Shown in pieces: positions 7,652-16,992 of a DNA stretch of 64,000 nt. This DNA is from Blastococcus sp. CT_GayMR20 (lineage in GTDB: Bacteria > Actinomycetota > Actinomycetes > Mycobacteriales > Geodermatophilaceae), in assembly GCF_004570345.1 (NCBI RefSeq), contig NZ_SPQM01000002.1, positions 53,156-117,155 on the forward strand, written 5' to 3'. Every line of letters begins with the position of its first letter. Position 1 is the stretch's first letter. Position numbers and translations under genes: made by a program. The notes beneath the pieces are model-generated. The model was not told the DNA's origin. It made no database searches and saw only the letters and a program-made list of their open reading frames with translations.

Positions 7652-10242
7652 GTCAGAAGACCGCGTTCGAGGGCGGTCAGGACAGCGGTGCGGCGGGTGT
7701 TCACCCCGAGCTTGCCGTAGATGGCTCGGACGTGGCTCTTCACCGTGTTGACCGACACCGCCAGGTCGTCGGCGATCTCACCCAGGTTGCTGAGCGAGAC
7801 GAGCTGGGTGAGCACGTCCCTCTCTCGCGCGCTCAGATCCGGTGCCGCGGACTGGCTGACCCGTCGCCGGGCGGCCAGGCAGCGGAACGCGAAGGCATCC
7901 GGATCCCGGACGCCGCCGAGCTGATCGACGAGCAGGACCCGCAGGCCCTGCCCGGCGAAGGCGAAGGGCCGTAGCAGGTCCATCGGCTCGGCCTGCGCGA
8001 GCGCGGCCTGCAAGGCCTGCCGCGCGGCGGGCCGACTGCCCAGGCGGAGGGCGGCCCACGCCTCCACCAGCCAGGCGTCGACGAGGGTGGAGGGCAGGCT
8101 CGGCCGGACGCTGCCGTCCAGCAGCGGTGCGACTGCCGCGCGGGCCGTGACCGCCGACCCGGATGCTGCCGCGGACCATGCCCGCATGAGGCCGAGCTCG
8201 CCGTCGTGGCCGCTGTGGGCGGCCAGCCGCGTGAGCGACGTGGCCGCGGCGACGGGGTAGTCCAGGAGCAGGGCGGCCCGGTGTTCCAGGAGCGCCGCCG
8301 AGGCCCCGACGGGCGCCGGAACGGGTGTCGGGCCCAGTTCGGCCTGGGCCTCCTGCAGTTCGAGGAGTCCGGCGGGCCGGTCCCCGAGGTCGAACAGTGC
8401 GCCCCCGCGTGCGCATCGCAGGGTGAACCGGACGACGGCATCCTGCCCGTCCGGTGCGATCCGCAGTCCGTCGACGGCAGCCTGGAGCGCGCGGCCGGGA
8501 ATCGCGCGGGCCAGGGAGGCCTGCGCCTGCACGGCGTGCGCGGCGGCCGCCCATGGTGAGTCGTGCCAGCCGTGCACCGTCGCCGCTGCGACAGCCGCGT
8601 CCGCGGCCGCCGCTGCGCGGGCCAGATCGCCGGCTACGACTGCGGCCGTGCCGATGAGGCAGAGACACTGGACCTCGAGCAGGCCGAAGTGCTGGTCGCG
8701 GGCCAGCGCGAGGGCCTTCTCCAGGTCCGTGGCAACGCTCGGGGGTCCCGGCGGCCCCCCGGCGGCGGTCGGGAAGATCCGGGCGACGCCCCGCCCTGCG
8801 AGGGCGAGGGCTGCCAGCGCCGTCTCCTCCGGTGTCGCCTCCTGATCGGCCGGCGGACCGCCCAGGCCGGCCAACCGGGCAGTCGCCGCCCTGAAGTGGG
8901 CGAGGTCCTCGTCGTCGGATGCGTCGGTGATGCCGGCGGCCCGTTCGACGTCGACCCTCGCTGAGACGCGGTCGGCGTTGCCGAGGTGGATCTGGGCCCG
9001 CACGAGCGGTAGCCACGGGTCGATGGGGTCGTCCCCCACCTCGACCAGTCGCAGCGTCCGTAGCAGTTCGGTGTGCTCCCCCCGTGCCACCAACTCCGGC
9101 GCCCAGCGGTGCAGCAACGTCGTCAGCAGTGGGCGGTCGCCCGTCTGGGCCGCGTGGCGCAAGGCCTCGACCGGCCGCCTCCGCACTGCCCACCAGGCAG
9201 CGGCCTGCCGGTGCAGTTGCGCCGCCACCGCCGGTCCGTGCCGGTAGAGGTCGGCCGTCAGGTAGGTGCGCATCAGCTCCTGGAACCGGAACTCCGTCCG
9301 GTGGGGACCGGATGCGACGACGAGACCGGTCGAGCGCTCCAGGGCATCCAGGACGTCGGCGGCGTCGGCGCGCCCGGACAGCTCCGCGGCGAGTGCGGTG
9401 GGGATGGGGTCGCTGATGCTCGTGCGCCGGAGAAGGTCGCCGTCTTCGTCGGAGATGTGGGAGAACACCTCGCCGGCGAGGTAGTCGGCCACGGGACGCT
9501 CGTCCCCGGAGAAGGCGTCGAGGAAGTGGTCCGGCGACGGGTGATCGCGCAGCGGCAGGGCCGCGAGCCGGATCCCGGCCGCCCACCCGTCGGTGCGTGC
9601 GTGGAGCACCCCTGCCTGCTCCGCCGTCAGGTGAAGTCCACACCGGTCGGCCAGCGTCACCGTCTCGCCGAGGGAGAAGCTCAGTTGCGCCGTCCGCAGC
9701 TCGCACAACCGCTCCTCGAGGCGCAGCCGCGCCAGGGGGAGGGCCGGGTCGAGCCGGCTCGCGAGCACGAGTCGCACCGTGCTCAGTCGGTCACGCAGGA
9801 GCAGGTGCAGGCCACGGAGCGCCTCGGGGCTTCGGAGGTGGTGGGCGTCGTCGAGAACCAGGCGCACGGGAACGGGCAGCTCTCCGAGTGCATCCAGCAC
9901 CTCGGTCAGGAAGTCGACGCCCACCGTGGTGCGGGGCACGACGAGGCCGTGCAGCCTGCTGTCGGGCGGTACGGCGGGGCAGACGGAGAGTCCGGCGAGG
10001 ACCGAGGTCCACAGGCGCCGGGGATCGTCGTCCTCCTGGTCCAGCGACACCCAGGCGCAGGCGACGTCCGACCCGCGGACCCACTCCGCGAGCAGCAGCG
10101 TCTTCCCGTAGCCGGGTGGGGCGCAGACGAGGGTGAGCGTGCTGCCCAGTCCCCGATCCAACGCGGCGAGCAGCGCCGGACGCGGCACGAACTCCGCCGG
10201 AAGGGCGGGGACAGCCGTCCTGGAGCGCGGGACGTGCACCAC
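7648..10242 (-). CDS. LAL-type LuxR-family transcriptional regulator
   Basis: A regulator of about 864 residues, paralogous to the downstream one. The frame is open for 106 more codons upstream, but the ribosome binding site AGGAGG followed by three GTG codons at 10245, 10242 and 10239, and the conserved VPALPAEFVPRPALL start, favour 10242. Walker A is APPGYGKT at residues 41-48, Walker B is VRLVLDDAHHL near residue 123, and the C-terminal LuxR helix-turn-helix contains SVNTVKSHVRAIYGKLGV. It heads a two-gene operon. Long open frames on the opposite strand are codon-bias shadows. Confidence 0.9.
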   Translation of the reverse strand: MVHVPRSRTAVPALPAEFVPRPALLAALDRGLGSTLTLVCAPPGYGKTLLLAEWVRGSDVACAWVSLDQEDDDPRRLWTSVLAGLSVCPAVPPDSRLHGLVVPRTTVGVDFLTEVLDALGELPVPVRLVLDDAHHLRSPEALRGLHLLLRDRLSTVRLVLASRLDPALPLARLRLEERLCELRTAQLSFSLGETVTLADRCGLHLTAEQAGVLHARTDGWAAGIRLAALPLRDHPSPDHFLDAFSGDERPVADYLAGEVFSHISDEDGDLLRRTSISDPIPTALAAELSGRADAADVLDALERSTGLVVASGPHRTEFRFQELMRTYLTADLYRHGPAVAAQLHRQAAAWWAVRRRPVEALRHAAQTGDRPLLTTLLHRWAPELVARGEHTELLRTLRLVEVGDDPIDPWLPLVRAQIHLGNADRVSARVDVERAAGITDASDDEDLAHFRAATARLAGLGGPPADQEATPEETALAALALAGRGVARIFPTAAGGPPGPPSVATDLEKALALARDQHFGLLEVQCLCLIGTAAVVAGDLARAAAAADAAVAAATVHGWHDSPWAAAAHAVQAQASLARAIPGRALQAAVDGLRIAPDGQDAVVRFTLRCARGGALFDLGDRPAGLLELQEAQAELGPTPVPAPVGASAALLEHRAALLLDYPVAAATSLTRLAAHSGHDGELGLMRAWSAAASGSAVTARAAVAPLLDGSVRPSLPSTLVDAWLVEAWAALRLGSRPAARQALQAALAQAEPMDLLRPFAFAGQGLRVLLVDQLGGVRDPDAFAFRCLAARRRVSQSAAPDLSARERDVLTQLVSLSNLGEIADDLAVSVNTVKSHVRAIYGKLGVNTRRTAVLTALERGLLT

Positions 10243-10618
10243 CACTACCCCTCCTCGCTTCTTGAGAGCGGTACCGGGGCGCTGGCCAGTCCGCGGAACG
10301 GGTGCTCGGGGGACCCGGTCGTACGTCGAGCCGCGGAGCCGACGCGTCCTGAGGATCGGGACGGTGCAAGATCCAGCCTCAGGCTTCTCATTCCTGTCGC
10401 GCGAAACAGAGTCGAAGGTCATGCGCTTGCCGGCCCGGCGTCGGACCTGTCCCGTCGAGGCCTCGGAACCGTCCGGTGCGGCTGGTCTGCACGACGCTAC
10501 CGTTGCGCGGCACGGCCGGACGCGTCTCATCCTGCAGGGGTGATTTCCGGCGCGGATCACGGAGTTCCACCATCTCCGGGTGAGTCCGCGCGTGCGGCGG
10601 TCCTCCTACCGTGACCGC

Positions 10619-11839
10619 ATGGCGACGCCCGTGCCGGCCGATCGGCCCCTGGTCCCGGAACCAGCAGCTCCGGCTGGACCCGGTCCGGCTGCGCGGCCGG
10701 CGGCGGTCGCGGAGGCCGAGGATCGCCTTCGACCGCCCTTCTTCCCCCGGTCGCTGGTGATGCTGCTCGGCGCCGGTGCCGCCGTCCTGGTGCTGAGCGG
10801 CATCCGCGCGACGGCCTGGCTGGTCGGCCCCGTGTTCCTGGCTCTCATCGTGGTCATCGCGCTCTACCCCGTCCAGGGCTGGCTGCGCCGCCATCACTGG
10901 CCGGCCGGGATCGCGACGCTCGTCCTGGTCGTGCTCGTGGTCGGGGTGCTCGCGTCTTTCGCACTGATCGTCGTGGTGTCCCTGGCAGAGCTGGCCGCCC
11001 TCCTGCCGGACTACGCCGACCGGGCCGATCAACTGCTCGGGTCGCTGGCGGGCAGCCTGTCGGGCTTCGGCGTCGAGCCGGCACAACTGGAGGAAGCAGT
11101 CGGTTCGGTCAGTCCGGAGAAGGTGGTCTCCCTCATCGGCGGCGTGCTGGCCGCGCTGTCGGGAACGTTGTCGTCGCTGGTCTTCCTGCTCTGCCTGATG
11201 CTGTTCCTCAGCGTGGACGCGGCGGGCATCGACAGGCGACTTGCTGCCGTCGCTGTCGACCGACCGCAACTCGAGACCGCCTTGCGCTCCTTCGCGCACG
11301 GCACCCGGAGCTATCTCCTGGTCTCCACGGTGTTCGGGCTCATCGTGGGGGTGCTCGACGCGGTGGTGCTGGCGATCATCGGCGTGCCGTTGCCGCTGCT
11401 GTGGGGGGTCCTGAGCTTCATGACCAACTACATCCCCAACGTCGGGTTCATCATCGGGCTGGTCCCGCCCGCGCTCCTCGCCCTGCTGACGCTGGGGCTG
11501 CCCGAGATGTTCCTGGTGATCGCCGTCTACAGCGTGCTCAACTTCGTCATCCAGTCGTTGATCCAACCTCACTACGTAGGGGACTCCGTCGGCCTGGCGA
11601 TGACGACGACGTTCGTGGCCCTGGTCTTCTGGGCGTGGCTGCTCGGGCCGTCGGGAGCGTTGCTGGCGATCCCGCTGACCCTGCTGGTGAAGGCACTGCT
11701 CGTCGACGTCGATCCGGCGGCGCGCTGGGCGACGGCGCTCGCCGGGAGCCTGGCGTCGGAACCGAGGGAACCGCGGCGACACCGCGTCTTCCGCAAGGAC
11801 GTCCCCAGAGCTGCGGCGGCGGAAGCGACGGCAGCCTGA
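10619..11839 (+). CDS. AI-2E family transporter / PerM-like permease
   Basis: A 406-residue membrane protein starting at ATG 10619. A proline/alanine-rich cytoplasmic N-terminus is followed by two helices (residues 43-82), a further helix at about 100-125, a soluble amphipathic region with LPDYADRADQLL, and a C-terminal block of four to five helices. That block includes the characteristic FMTNYIPNVGFIIGLVPPALLAL motif near residue 270 and the ending IQSLIQPHYVGDSVGL...LVFWAWLLGP...LAIPLT. This is the family layout of AI-2E/PerM exporters, whose real substrates are mostly unknown. It is divergent from the LuxR pair. Confidence 0.9.
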   Translation: MATPVPADRPLVPEPAAPAGPGPAARPAAVAEAEDRLRPPFFPRSLVMLLGAGAAVLVLSGIRATAWLVGPVFLALIVVIALYPVQGWLRRHHWPAGIATLVLVVLVVGVLASFALIVVVSLAELAALLPDYADRADQLLGSLAGSLSGFGVEPAQLEEAVGSVSPEKVVSLIGGVLAALSGTLSSLVFLLCLMLFLSVDAAGIDRRLAAVAVDRPQLETALRSFAHGTRSYLLVSTVFGLIVGVLDAVVLAIIGVPLPLLWGVLSFMTNYIPNVGFIIGLVPPALLALLTLGLPEMFLVIAVYSVLNFVIQSLIQPHYVGDSVGLAMTTTFVALVFWAWLLGPSGALLAIPLTLLVKALLVDVDPAARWATALAGSLASEPREPRRHRVFRKDVPRAAAAEATAA

Positions 11840-12049
11840 CGGACGCGCCGACCCCGGTCATGTTCACCCCGCCCGGAGGAGGCCGCCGCGAGCGGCGGGA
11901 GCGATCCTCGAGGTCGCGACGCGGTGGCTCGGCGGCCGGCTGCTGACCCCCACCGCCCGAGCCATGCCTTCCGGATGAGGGCCACGGCCGCCGCACGGGC
12001 TTCACTGCATCCACCCGCTTCCTCGATCGATCCGCAGGGAGGAGATGGA

Positions 12050-12217
12050 GTGACCTGGCTGCTTCTGACCGGTGCCGGGCTCGTGGCCGAGACGGTGGTC
12101 ATCGTGGCGCTGGGACGCACGGCGACCGCCCGGTACGACGCCGGGGCGCCGGTTCGTCGGTCCACCCAGGCGACGCTCTCGGAAGGGATCGCCGCCGGTC
12201 GGGCCGCAGCCGACTGA
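12050..12217 (+). CDS. Small membrane protein
   Basis: A 55-residue protein. The GTG start at 12050 follows a strong ribosome binding site (GGGAGGAG, about 12037-12044). It begins with one hydrophobic helix (TWLLLTGAGLVAETVVIVALG) and ends with a polar, Ala/Arg-rich tail. No family is recognised. It is convergent with the DUF6069-like gene at 12275. Confidence 0.5.
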   Translation: MTWLLLTGAGLVAETVVIVALGRTATARYDAGAPVRRSTQATLSEGIAAGRAAAD

Positions 12218-12274
12218 CTGCGACGGGTGTCTGCGGTGGCACGGCCACCGTCCGGAGGGACCGACAGGGCACCG

Positions 12275-12754
12275 TCACATGGCGGTCGCTGTGCCCGTGG
12301 ACCGTGGACCGGGGGAGACCGTCCTGGCCAGGACCGAGGACACCAGGCTCAACACGCACAGCCCGATGACCAGGTTCAGCAGGGCGGTTGCCAGCCGGCC
12401 ACCGAGTGTCCCGTCCGCTGCGAAGGGGAGCACGACGCCGAGGACGGTGGCCAGACCGACCATCCAGCCGAAGAACGACCGCGGTCGCGGCGTGGTCAGA
12501 GCGAGCAGGTGGCCGACGCCCGTGGCCACGAGGGCCAGTGCGGCCGCGGTGACCGCGTACCGCAGGGCGAAGGAGTCGCCGACGGGCAGCAGTGGCGGCT
12601 GGACCATCGGCAGGCCGAAGACGTCCTCGACGATGATGACGCCGACGAAAGCGACGAGGGCCGCGACCACGGCGGTCGCGGCGCCGCCGGCCCACAGCCG
12701 CCCTGCCTCGACGCGCGTCCGGCCAGGCCGTGCCTGCCCTGATGTGGGGACCAC
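12275..12754 (-). CDS. DUF6069-like four-helix membrane protein
   Basis: A 159-residue protein with four predicted membrane helices (about residues 20-45, 67-87, 92-112 and 122-143). The pattern RLWAGGAATAVVAALVAFVG...VTAAALALVATGVGHLL...NLVIGLCVLSLVSSV is that of the DUF6069 proteins common in actinobacteria. The cytoplasmic tail is short and Ser/Thr rich. Function unknown. It lies downstream of the SHOCT gene on the same strand. Confidence 0.7.
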   Translation of the reverse strand: MVPTSGQARPGRTRVEAGRLWAGGAATAVVAALVAFVGVIIVEDVFGLPMVQPPLLPVGDSFALRYAVTAAALALVATGVGHLLALTTPRPRSFFGWMVGLATVLGVVLPFAADGTLGGRLATALLNLVIGLCVLSLVSSVLARTVSPGPRSTGTATAM

Positions 12755-12870
12755 GTGGTCTCCCTCTCAGGTGTCGACGGATCAAGGGCAAGCGGTCGCC
12801 CGACGAGGGGCCCGCCCTCCTCGGGCGAAGAGAGCGAGCACCCGCGCCGGGGCGGAAGCTGCCGCCCGAC

Positions 12871-13140
12871 TCATCCGCCGAGGATCTTCGCCTTCTCCGT
12901 GGCGAACTCGTCCTCGGTGAGGACGCCCTGGGCCTTGAGATCGCCCAGGACCTTCAGCTGCTGCAGCGTGTCCGTGGTCGACGGGGCCGACCTCTGCTGC
13001 GGAACCGGCTGTGGCTCCTCGACGGCCTGCTCCTGCGCGCCCCAACGGGCCGCCTGCCGGTGCTGTACGCGACCGCTCACGGCGGTCGCGGTGCCGGCGA
13101 CGACGGCGGTTCGTGCGGCCATCCGCAGCAATCTGGGCAT
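12871..13140 (-). CDS. SHOCT-domain small protein
   Basis: An 89-residue protein starting at ATG 13140. The N-terminus is basic and weakly hydrophobic (PRLLRMAARTAVVAGTATAV), the middle is Gln/Pro rich, and the C-terminus is a typical SHOCT motif (LQQLKVLGDLKAQGVLTEDEFATEKAKILGG; residues about 58-89), a short oligomerisation or targeting module. Its start lies one base after the stop of the DUF6325 gene, so the two are cotranscribed. SHOCT and DUF6325 pairs are frequent in actinobacteria; their joint role is unknown. Confidence 0.85.
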   Translation of the reverse strand: MPRLLRMAARTAVVAGTATAVSGRVQHRQAARWGAQEQAVEEPQPVPQQRSAPSTTDTLQQLKVLGDLKAQGVLTEDEFATEKAKILGG

Positions 13141-13141
13141 G

Positions 13142-13624
13142 TCAGGCTCCTGACGGGGTTGCTGCGACGGGCTGCCGGGATTCCGGTACCTCGGTGGCTT
13201 CGAGTGCATCGAGGGCGTCCATGACGTCCTGGGCCGGGATGCGCGCACTGGCGATCAGTTCGCCGCCGGATTCCCGCGCCGCTGCGACGAAGGGCACGGC
13301 CCAGGTGTTCTCGTAGACGATCAGGACGGCGAGCGTGCCCGGCAGCATGGTCTCCGCGGCATCGCGCATGTCGTCCTCGGTCAGCAGACCCGAACGGACC
13401 CAGGCGAGTCCTGCGAAGCCGCCGACCTGCTCCACGTCGTCGCCGATGTCGAGGGCGTAGATGCCGCCGTCGTCCGTCTTGCCCACGACCAGGACGTCGT
13501 ACAGCGTGACGATGCCCTTGTCCACGAGATCGAGCAGCGCCTGGGCCGCGCCGCCGGTGAGCCGTTCGGCCGAGAATTCGATCAGCACGAAGTCGATGGG
13601 GCCGTGCACGTCTGCCGTGGTCAT
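13142..13624 (-). CDS. DUF6325 family protein
   Basis: A 160-residue protein starting at ATG 13624. The sequence GPIDFVLIEFSAERLTGGAAQALLDLVDKGIVTLYDVLVVGK near the N-terminus and LPGTLAVLIVYENTWAVPFV in the second half are the hallmarks of DUF6325, related to a DUF1269/TM-free general-stress-type fold. No membrane segment is seen. It is the first gene of a two-gene operon with the SHOCT protein, separated by one base. The proteins are often annotated as stress-associated, but no biochemical role is established. Confidence 0.85.
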   Translation of the reverse strand: MTTADVHGPIDFVLIEFSAERLTGGAAQALLDLVDKGIVTLYDVLVVGKTDDGGIYALDIGDDVEQVGGFAGLAWVRSGLLTEDDMRDAAETMLPGTLAVLIVYENTWAVPFVAAARESGGELIASARIPAQDVMDALDALEATEVPESRQPVAATPSGA

Positions 13625-13929
13625 CCTTGCTCTCCTCTCCCTCTGACGGAGGCGTCCTCCGACGCCAGCCGTTGCACCGTCACGCCGATCTGGCAGGTCG
13701 TCCTGACCGACCCGTCCGCGCCAGCATCCGGTCGCTGGGCCGCGACGTCGTCGCCCGAGCCGGGTGAACCGCCCCCACCGCCGGCCCGTTCCCCGGTCGT
13801 CGGGGAGCGCCCCGGGATGCCGGTGACGGGCTGGGGGACCGATCGAGGGCACGGCGGCTCATGCCCGCCGGACGATGCCCCGCCGCAGGTGTCGCAGGAC
13901 CGTCGGTACCGGGGGAAAGGAGCCCGGCG
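13625..13929. other. Intergenic stretch between divergent small genes
   Basis: No convincing gene is seen. It should hold the divergent promoters of the DUF6325 operon (minus) and the small gene at 13930 (plus). The last 25 bases (GGGGGAAAGGAGCC and flanks) closely resemble the leader of the small gene at 953. Confidence 0.5.
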
Positions 13930-14118
13930 ATGACGACGAGCCTGTACGAGTTCCGGACGAGATGGTCGAGGCTCCCGTCGCCGCGCGTGACGACAGCCGG
14001 CTGGACGCCGGCCCACAGCGCGGCCGCACGATTCCTCGGTGAGTGCTTCGCCGCCGGCGCGGTGCTCGGCACCGTGACCGAGCTGGCCCGGCCCGTGTGG
14101 GGGCAGCGCCGTGGCTGA
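13930..14118 (+). CDS. Short frame sharing the 5' end of the 953-1243 family, probably degenerate
   Basis: A 62-residue frame with ATG at 13930 behind GGGGGAAAGGAG. The leader and the first eight codons (MTTSLYEF against MTTAYEF) match the gene at 953-1243, but after that the sequence diverges completely and the C-terminal LGLxVVS block is missing. It could be a decayed third family member or a chimeric small gene. It overlaps the next gene by eight bases. Confidence 0.35.
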   Translation: MTTSLYEFRTRWSRLPSPRVTTAGWTPAHSAAARFLGECFAAGAVLGTVTELARPVWGQRRG

Positions 14119-14338
14119 CGACCTGGCGATCCTCGACCGCCGCATCACCGACGCACTGGCCGCACTGCGTTGCGCCCGCGCTGTCGTGGAGTGCTCGGCG
14201 AACAGCACGACGCGGTGGCACGAGGACATGGCGCAGCGCGTGCTCGACGGACTCCTCGACCAGCGCCCGCGGGCCCAGATGAAGCAGCAGGCCACCGTGC
14301 TGGCCGAAGCGATCGTCGGATCACGGTCCGGCGGCTAG
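14111..14338 (+). CDS. Small helical hypothetical protein
   Basis: A 75-residue protein with GTG start at 14111. It is predicted to be mostly alpha-helical (LAILDRRITDALAALRCARAVVE...DMAQRVLDGLLDQ...QATVLAEAIVG) and has no membrane segment. The start overlaps the preceding short frame, suggesting coupled translation. No family is recognised. Confidence 0.5.
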   Translation: MADDLAILDRRITDALAALRCARAVVECSANSTTRWHEDMAQRVLDGLLDQRPRAQMKQQATVLAEAIVGSRSGG

Positions 14339-14442
14339 CCGCCACCGCGCATCGGGTGGCGACCGCCAGGGCCCCGCGGCGCGCTGGTCGAGTGCCCCGG
14401 CCGGTCGCTGCGTCGCACGCCTGGGGGAATGAGCGGGGACGC

Positions 14443-16725
14443 TCAGGCGTCGAGCAGACCCAGGACGCGGGCCCGGGCGACGGCGGCGTCGCGCGAGTGG
14501 ACCCCGAGCTTCCGGTACATCGACCACACCTGCGCCTTGACGGTGTGACGGGACAGGAACAGCCGATCCGCGATGCCGGCCACGGTCAGGTGGGTGAGCA
14601 GGAGGGGCAGGATGCGCAGCTCGGCGGACGTGAGGGTCGAGCTCCCGGTGCCGGCTGCCTGCAGCGCTCCCGCCCGGTGGCGCAGGTCGTTCGCCTGGTC
14701 GACCAGCGTGCCGAGACGAGGACGTCGTCGCAGCACGGCCTCGGCATCCCGGATGAGGTGTCGGGCACCGTTCGCGTCTCCGACGCCGATCGACACCTCG
14801 GCCATCTCGAGGAGGGCGCTGACCGCGAACCACGGGACCGCGTGGGAGAGAAGGGGGCGGATCCGGTGGGCCTCCCCGAGGTGGGCCTTCGCCAGCCGTA
14901 CCTCTCCCCGGTGCTGTGCCACCCGTGCCGCCATCGTGAAGACGACGATGCTGGTGCCGTGCGACTCGGTCCGCGCGCTGCGCGTGACCGCCAGCGCCCG
15001 TGCCGCGAGGACCTCCGCCTCGGCCCAGTCCCCGCGTCCTACCGCGAGCATCGCGCGGTAGGAGAGGACGGCGGACAACAGCGGGGTCCGCAGCGTCCCG
15101 TCGGTGAGTTCCGTCGCGTCGGCGAATCGCTCCTCGGCGGCGCCTGCGTCGCCCAGGAAGAGGTTCGCCACCCCGCTGAGGAAGACCCGCATCGGGTACT
15201 CGGTGTCCGACGACGACCCGGCCGCGCGGACGAGCCCCGCTGCGTCGTCGGCGTCTCGCCGCATCTGTTCCAGGCCGTCGCGGCACATGATGGCCCGCGT
15301 CGTGGTCAGCACCATGCCGAACGCGCCGTCCCCGCCCCCGGCAGTGATCCGGTCGGACCAGCGTTCCGCCTGATCCGCCCAGCGGTCCGCGGCAGCGGGC
15401 CGGCCGGTGAGCGCGCAGATGTAGGCGGCCCGGGCAGCCATCGCCGGATGTCGCTCGACCGCCTGCCGCGCATCCACCCAGTCGAACCAGCTCATGAGGG
15501 TCGACCAGCGACCCGACGCGTACATCGGTGTGCTCAGGGCGATCGCGATGCGTGCGACGCGGTCGACGTCCTCGGCGCTCTGGGCGTGGTGGAGGGCCGT
15601 CTCGAGCTGTCCGTCGGCCTCGAACCAGTCGGCCGCCCGGCGGAGGAGGGCCGGTGCCTGCTCGGGGCCGCTCCGGTCCAGCCGGGTGCGGAGCAGATCC
15701 CGGAACAGCGGGTGGTAGCGGTACCACTCGCCCCGGCCGTCGAGGGGGACGAGGAAGAGGTTGTCCTGCCGGAGTCGATCGAGGACAGCCGCGGAATCCC
15801 TTCGCCCGAGCACGGCGTCGCACAACGGCGCGGACAGCCGATCGACCACCGCGGTCCCGGTCAGGAAGGAGAGGTCGTCCGGAGACAGCCCGGCGAGGAC
15901 CTCGGTCTGCAGGTAGGCCGCGACATGCCACTCGCCGTGGTCGCGCAGGGGTAGGGCGGTCGCTGCCGGGGTCCGGGAGAGGGCGGCCAGGTAGAGCCCG
16001 GCCGCCCATCCTTCGCTGCGCCGCGCCAGCTGCGCGATCTCCTCGTCGGGGAGATCGGCTCCGGCCGCCCGCAACAACGAACGGGCACCGTGCTCGGTGA
16101 AGGCCAGATCGTCCACCCCGATCTCCACCGTCCGACCCTGAGCGCGTTGCCGGGCGATCGGCACCGGCATGCTCCGCCCCGCCAGGGCGATCCGGCTGGC
16201 ACCGCGAACATGACCGACGAGCGTCACGAGCGCGTCGAGCGAGGGGCCGTCGAGAAGATGGTGCACGTCGTCCAGGACCAGGACGACGGGGCGCGGGACG
16301 ACCGACAGCGCCGCTCCCAGCCGGGGGACCACCGTTCCCGGGACGGAGGCTCCGGCCGAGCGCAGCGCGTCGAAGACCTCGCCGGGCAGCGGACTCACGC
16401 GGTCGAGGGCCACGGCGACATGGGTGAGGAGAACGATCGGGTCGTTGTCCCGCGGATCGAGCGACAACCAGGCGAAGGGCCGGTCGTCGGCCTCGGCCCA
16501 CAGGGTGAGGAGCGTGGTCTTGCCGTACCCGGCGGGTGCGTGGACGACGACGGTCGGCGCCGTCCCGGCGGCCCGCAGACGGGCCAGGAGTTGCGGCCGG
16601 GGAACCACACCCGGACGGCTGGTCGGCCGGTACAGCTTCGACTCCAGGATCTCCACGGGTAGACCACCGGGTCGAGCCGTGGGCAGCCTGAGCACCGCTC
16701 CTCCGCCATGGGGCTGTGCGGGCAT
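14443..16725 (-). CDS. LAL-type LuxR-family transcriptional regulator
   Basis: A 760-residue regulator. The ATG start at 16725, behind a GAGGTG site and just before VLRLPTARPGG and the conserved VEILESKLYRPTSRPGVVPRPQLL, is preferred over the much longer open frame. Walker A is APAGYGKT at residues 63-70; the PVVLVLDDVHHL Walker B lies near residue 150. The middle is TPR-like. The C-terminus is a LuxR helix-turn-helix (LTSAELRILPLL...LSRHTVKAQVWSMYRKLGVHSRDAAV). This is the third large ATP-binding LuxR regulator within 12 kb; its neighbours give no clear target pathway. Confidence 0.9.
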   Translation of the reverse strand: MPAQPHGGGAVLRLPTARPGGLPVEILESKLYRPTSRPGVVPRPQLLARLRAAGTAPTVVVHAPAGYGKTTLLTLWAEADDRPFAWLSLDPRDNDPIVLLTHVAVALDRVSPLPGEVFDALRSAGASVPGTVVPRLGAALSVVPRPVVLVLDDVHHLLDGPSLDALVTLVGHVRGASRIALAGRSMPVPIARQRAQGRTVEIGVDDLAFTEHGARSLLRAAGADLPDEEIAQLARRSEGWAAGLYLAALSRTPAATALPLRDHGEWHVAAYLQTEVLAGLSPDDLSFLTGTAVVDRLSAPLCDAVLGRRDSAAVLDRLRQDNLFLVPLDGRGEWYRYHPLFRDLLRTRLDRSGPEQAPALLRRAADWFEADGQLETALHHAQSAEDVDRVARIAIALSTPMYASGRWSTLMSWFDWVDARQAVERHPAMAARAAYICALTGRPAAADRWADQAERWSDRITAGGGDGAFGMVLTTTRAIMCRDGLEQMRRDADDAAGLVRAAGSSSDTEYPMRVFLSGVANLFLGDAGAAEERFADATELTDGTLRTPLLSAVLSYRAMLAVGRGDWAEAEVLAARALAVTRSARTESHGTSIVVFTMAARVAQHRGEVRLAKAHLGEAHRIRPLLSHAVPWFAVSALLEMAEVSIGVGDANGARHLIRDAEAVLRRRPRLGTLVDQANDLRHRAGALQAAGTGSSTLTSAELRILPLLLTHLTVAGIADRLFLSRHTVKAQVWSMYRKLGVHSRDAAVARARVLGLLDA

Positions 16726-16992
16726 CGGCACCTCGGGTCGCGGGACAGCTGACGCCAACGTAGCGACCAGAACGGTGGGCTGGCATGAAATTGTCCTCGA
16801 CGGTGATCCGGGGTCTCCCTCATGCAGGGCGGCGCGAACGCCCTCCGGATCCTCATCCGCGGGTGATGCACCACCCGAGCCCGATGAGCAGAGTTCCGTG
16901 GGGTCCCCGCGCGTCCAGGTGGAGGCTCCACGGTGCTCGGGGCGCACCCCCGCGCACGCGGGGGAACGCTGGTCCAACCGAGGGAGGGCTCG

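Noticed and set aside
5066..7720. Very long open frame (about 884 codons) opposite a LuxR gene
   Set aside because: It is the antisense shadow of a strongly GC3-biased gene; the translation is Arg/Gly/Gln-rich without domains. The same applies to the long plus-strand frames at 9073-10614, 14170-15954 and 2129-3262, and the minus-strand one at 47722-49476.
16947..16964. CCCCCGCG-CA-CGCGGGGG, resembling the hairpin of type I-E CRISPR repeats
   Set aside because: Only one copy exists, with no spacing pattern of repeats and no cas genes in the window; a simple GC hairpin (terminator or attenuator) is enough.
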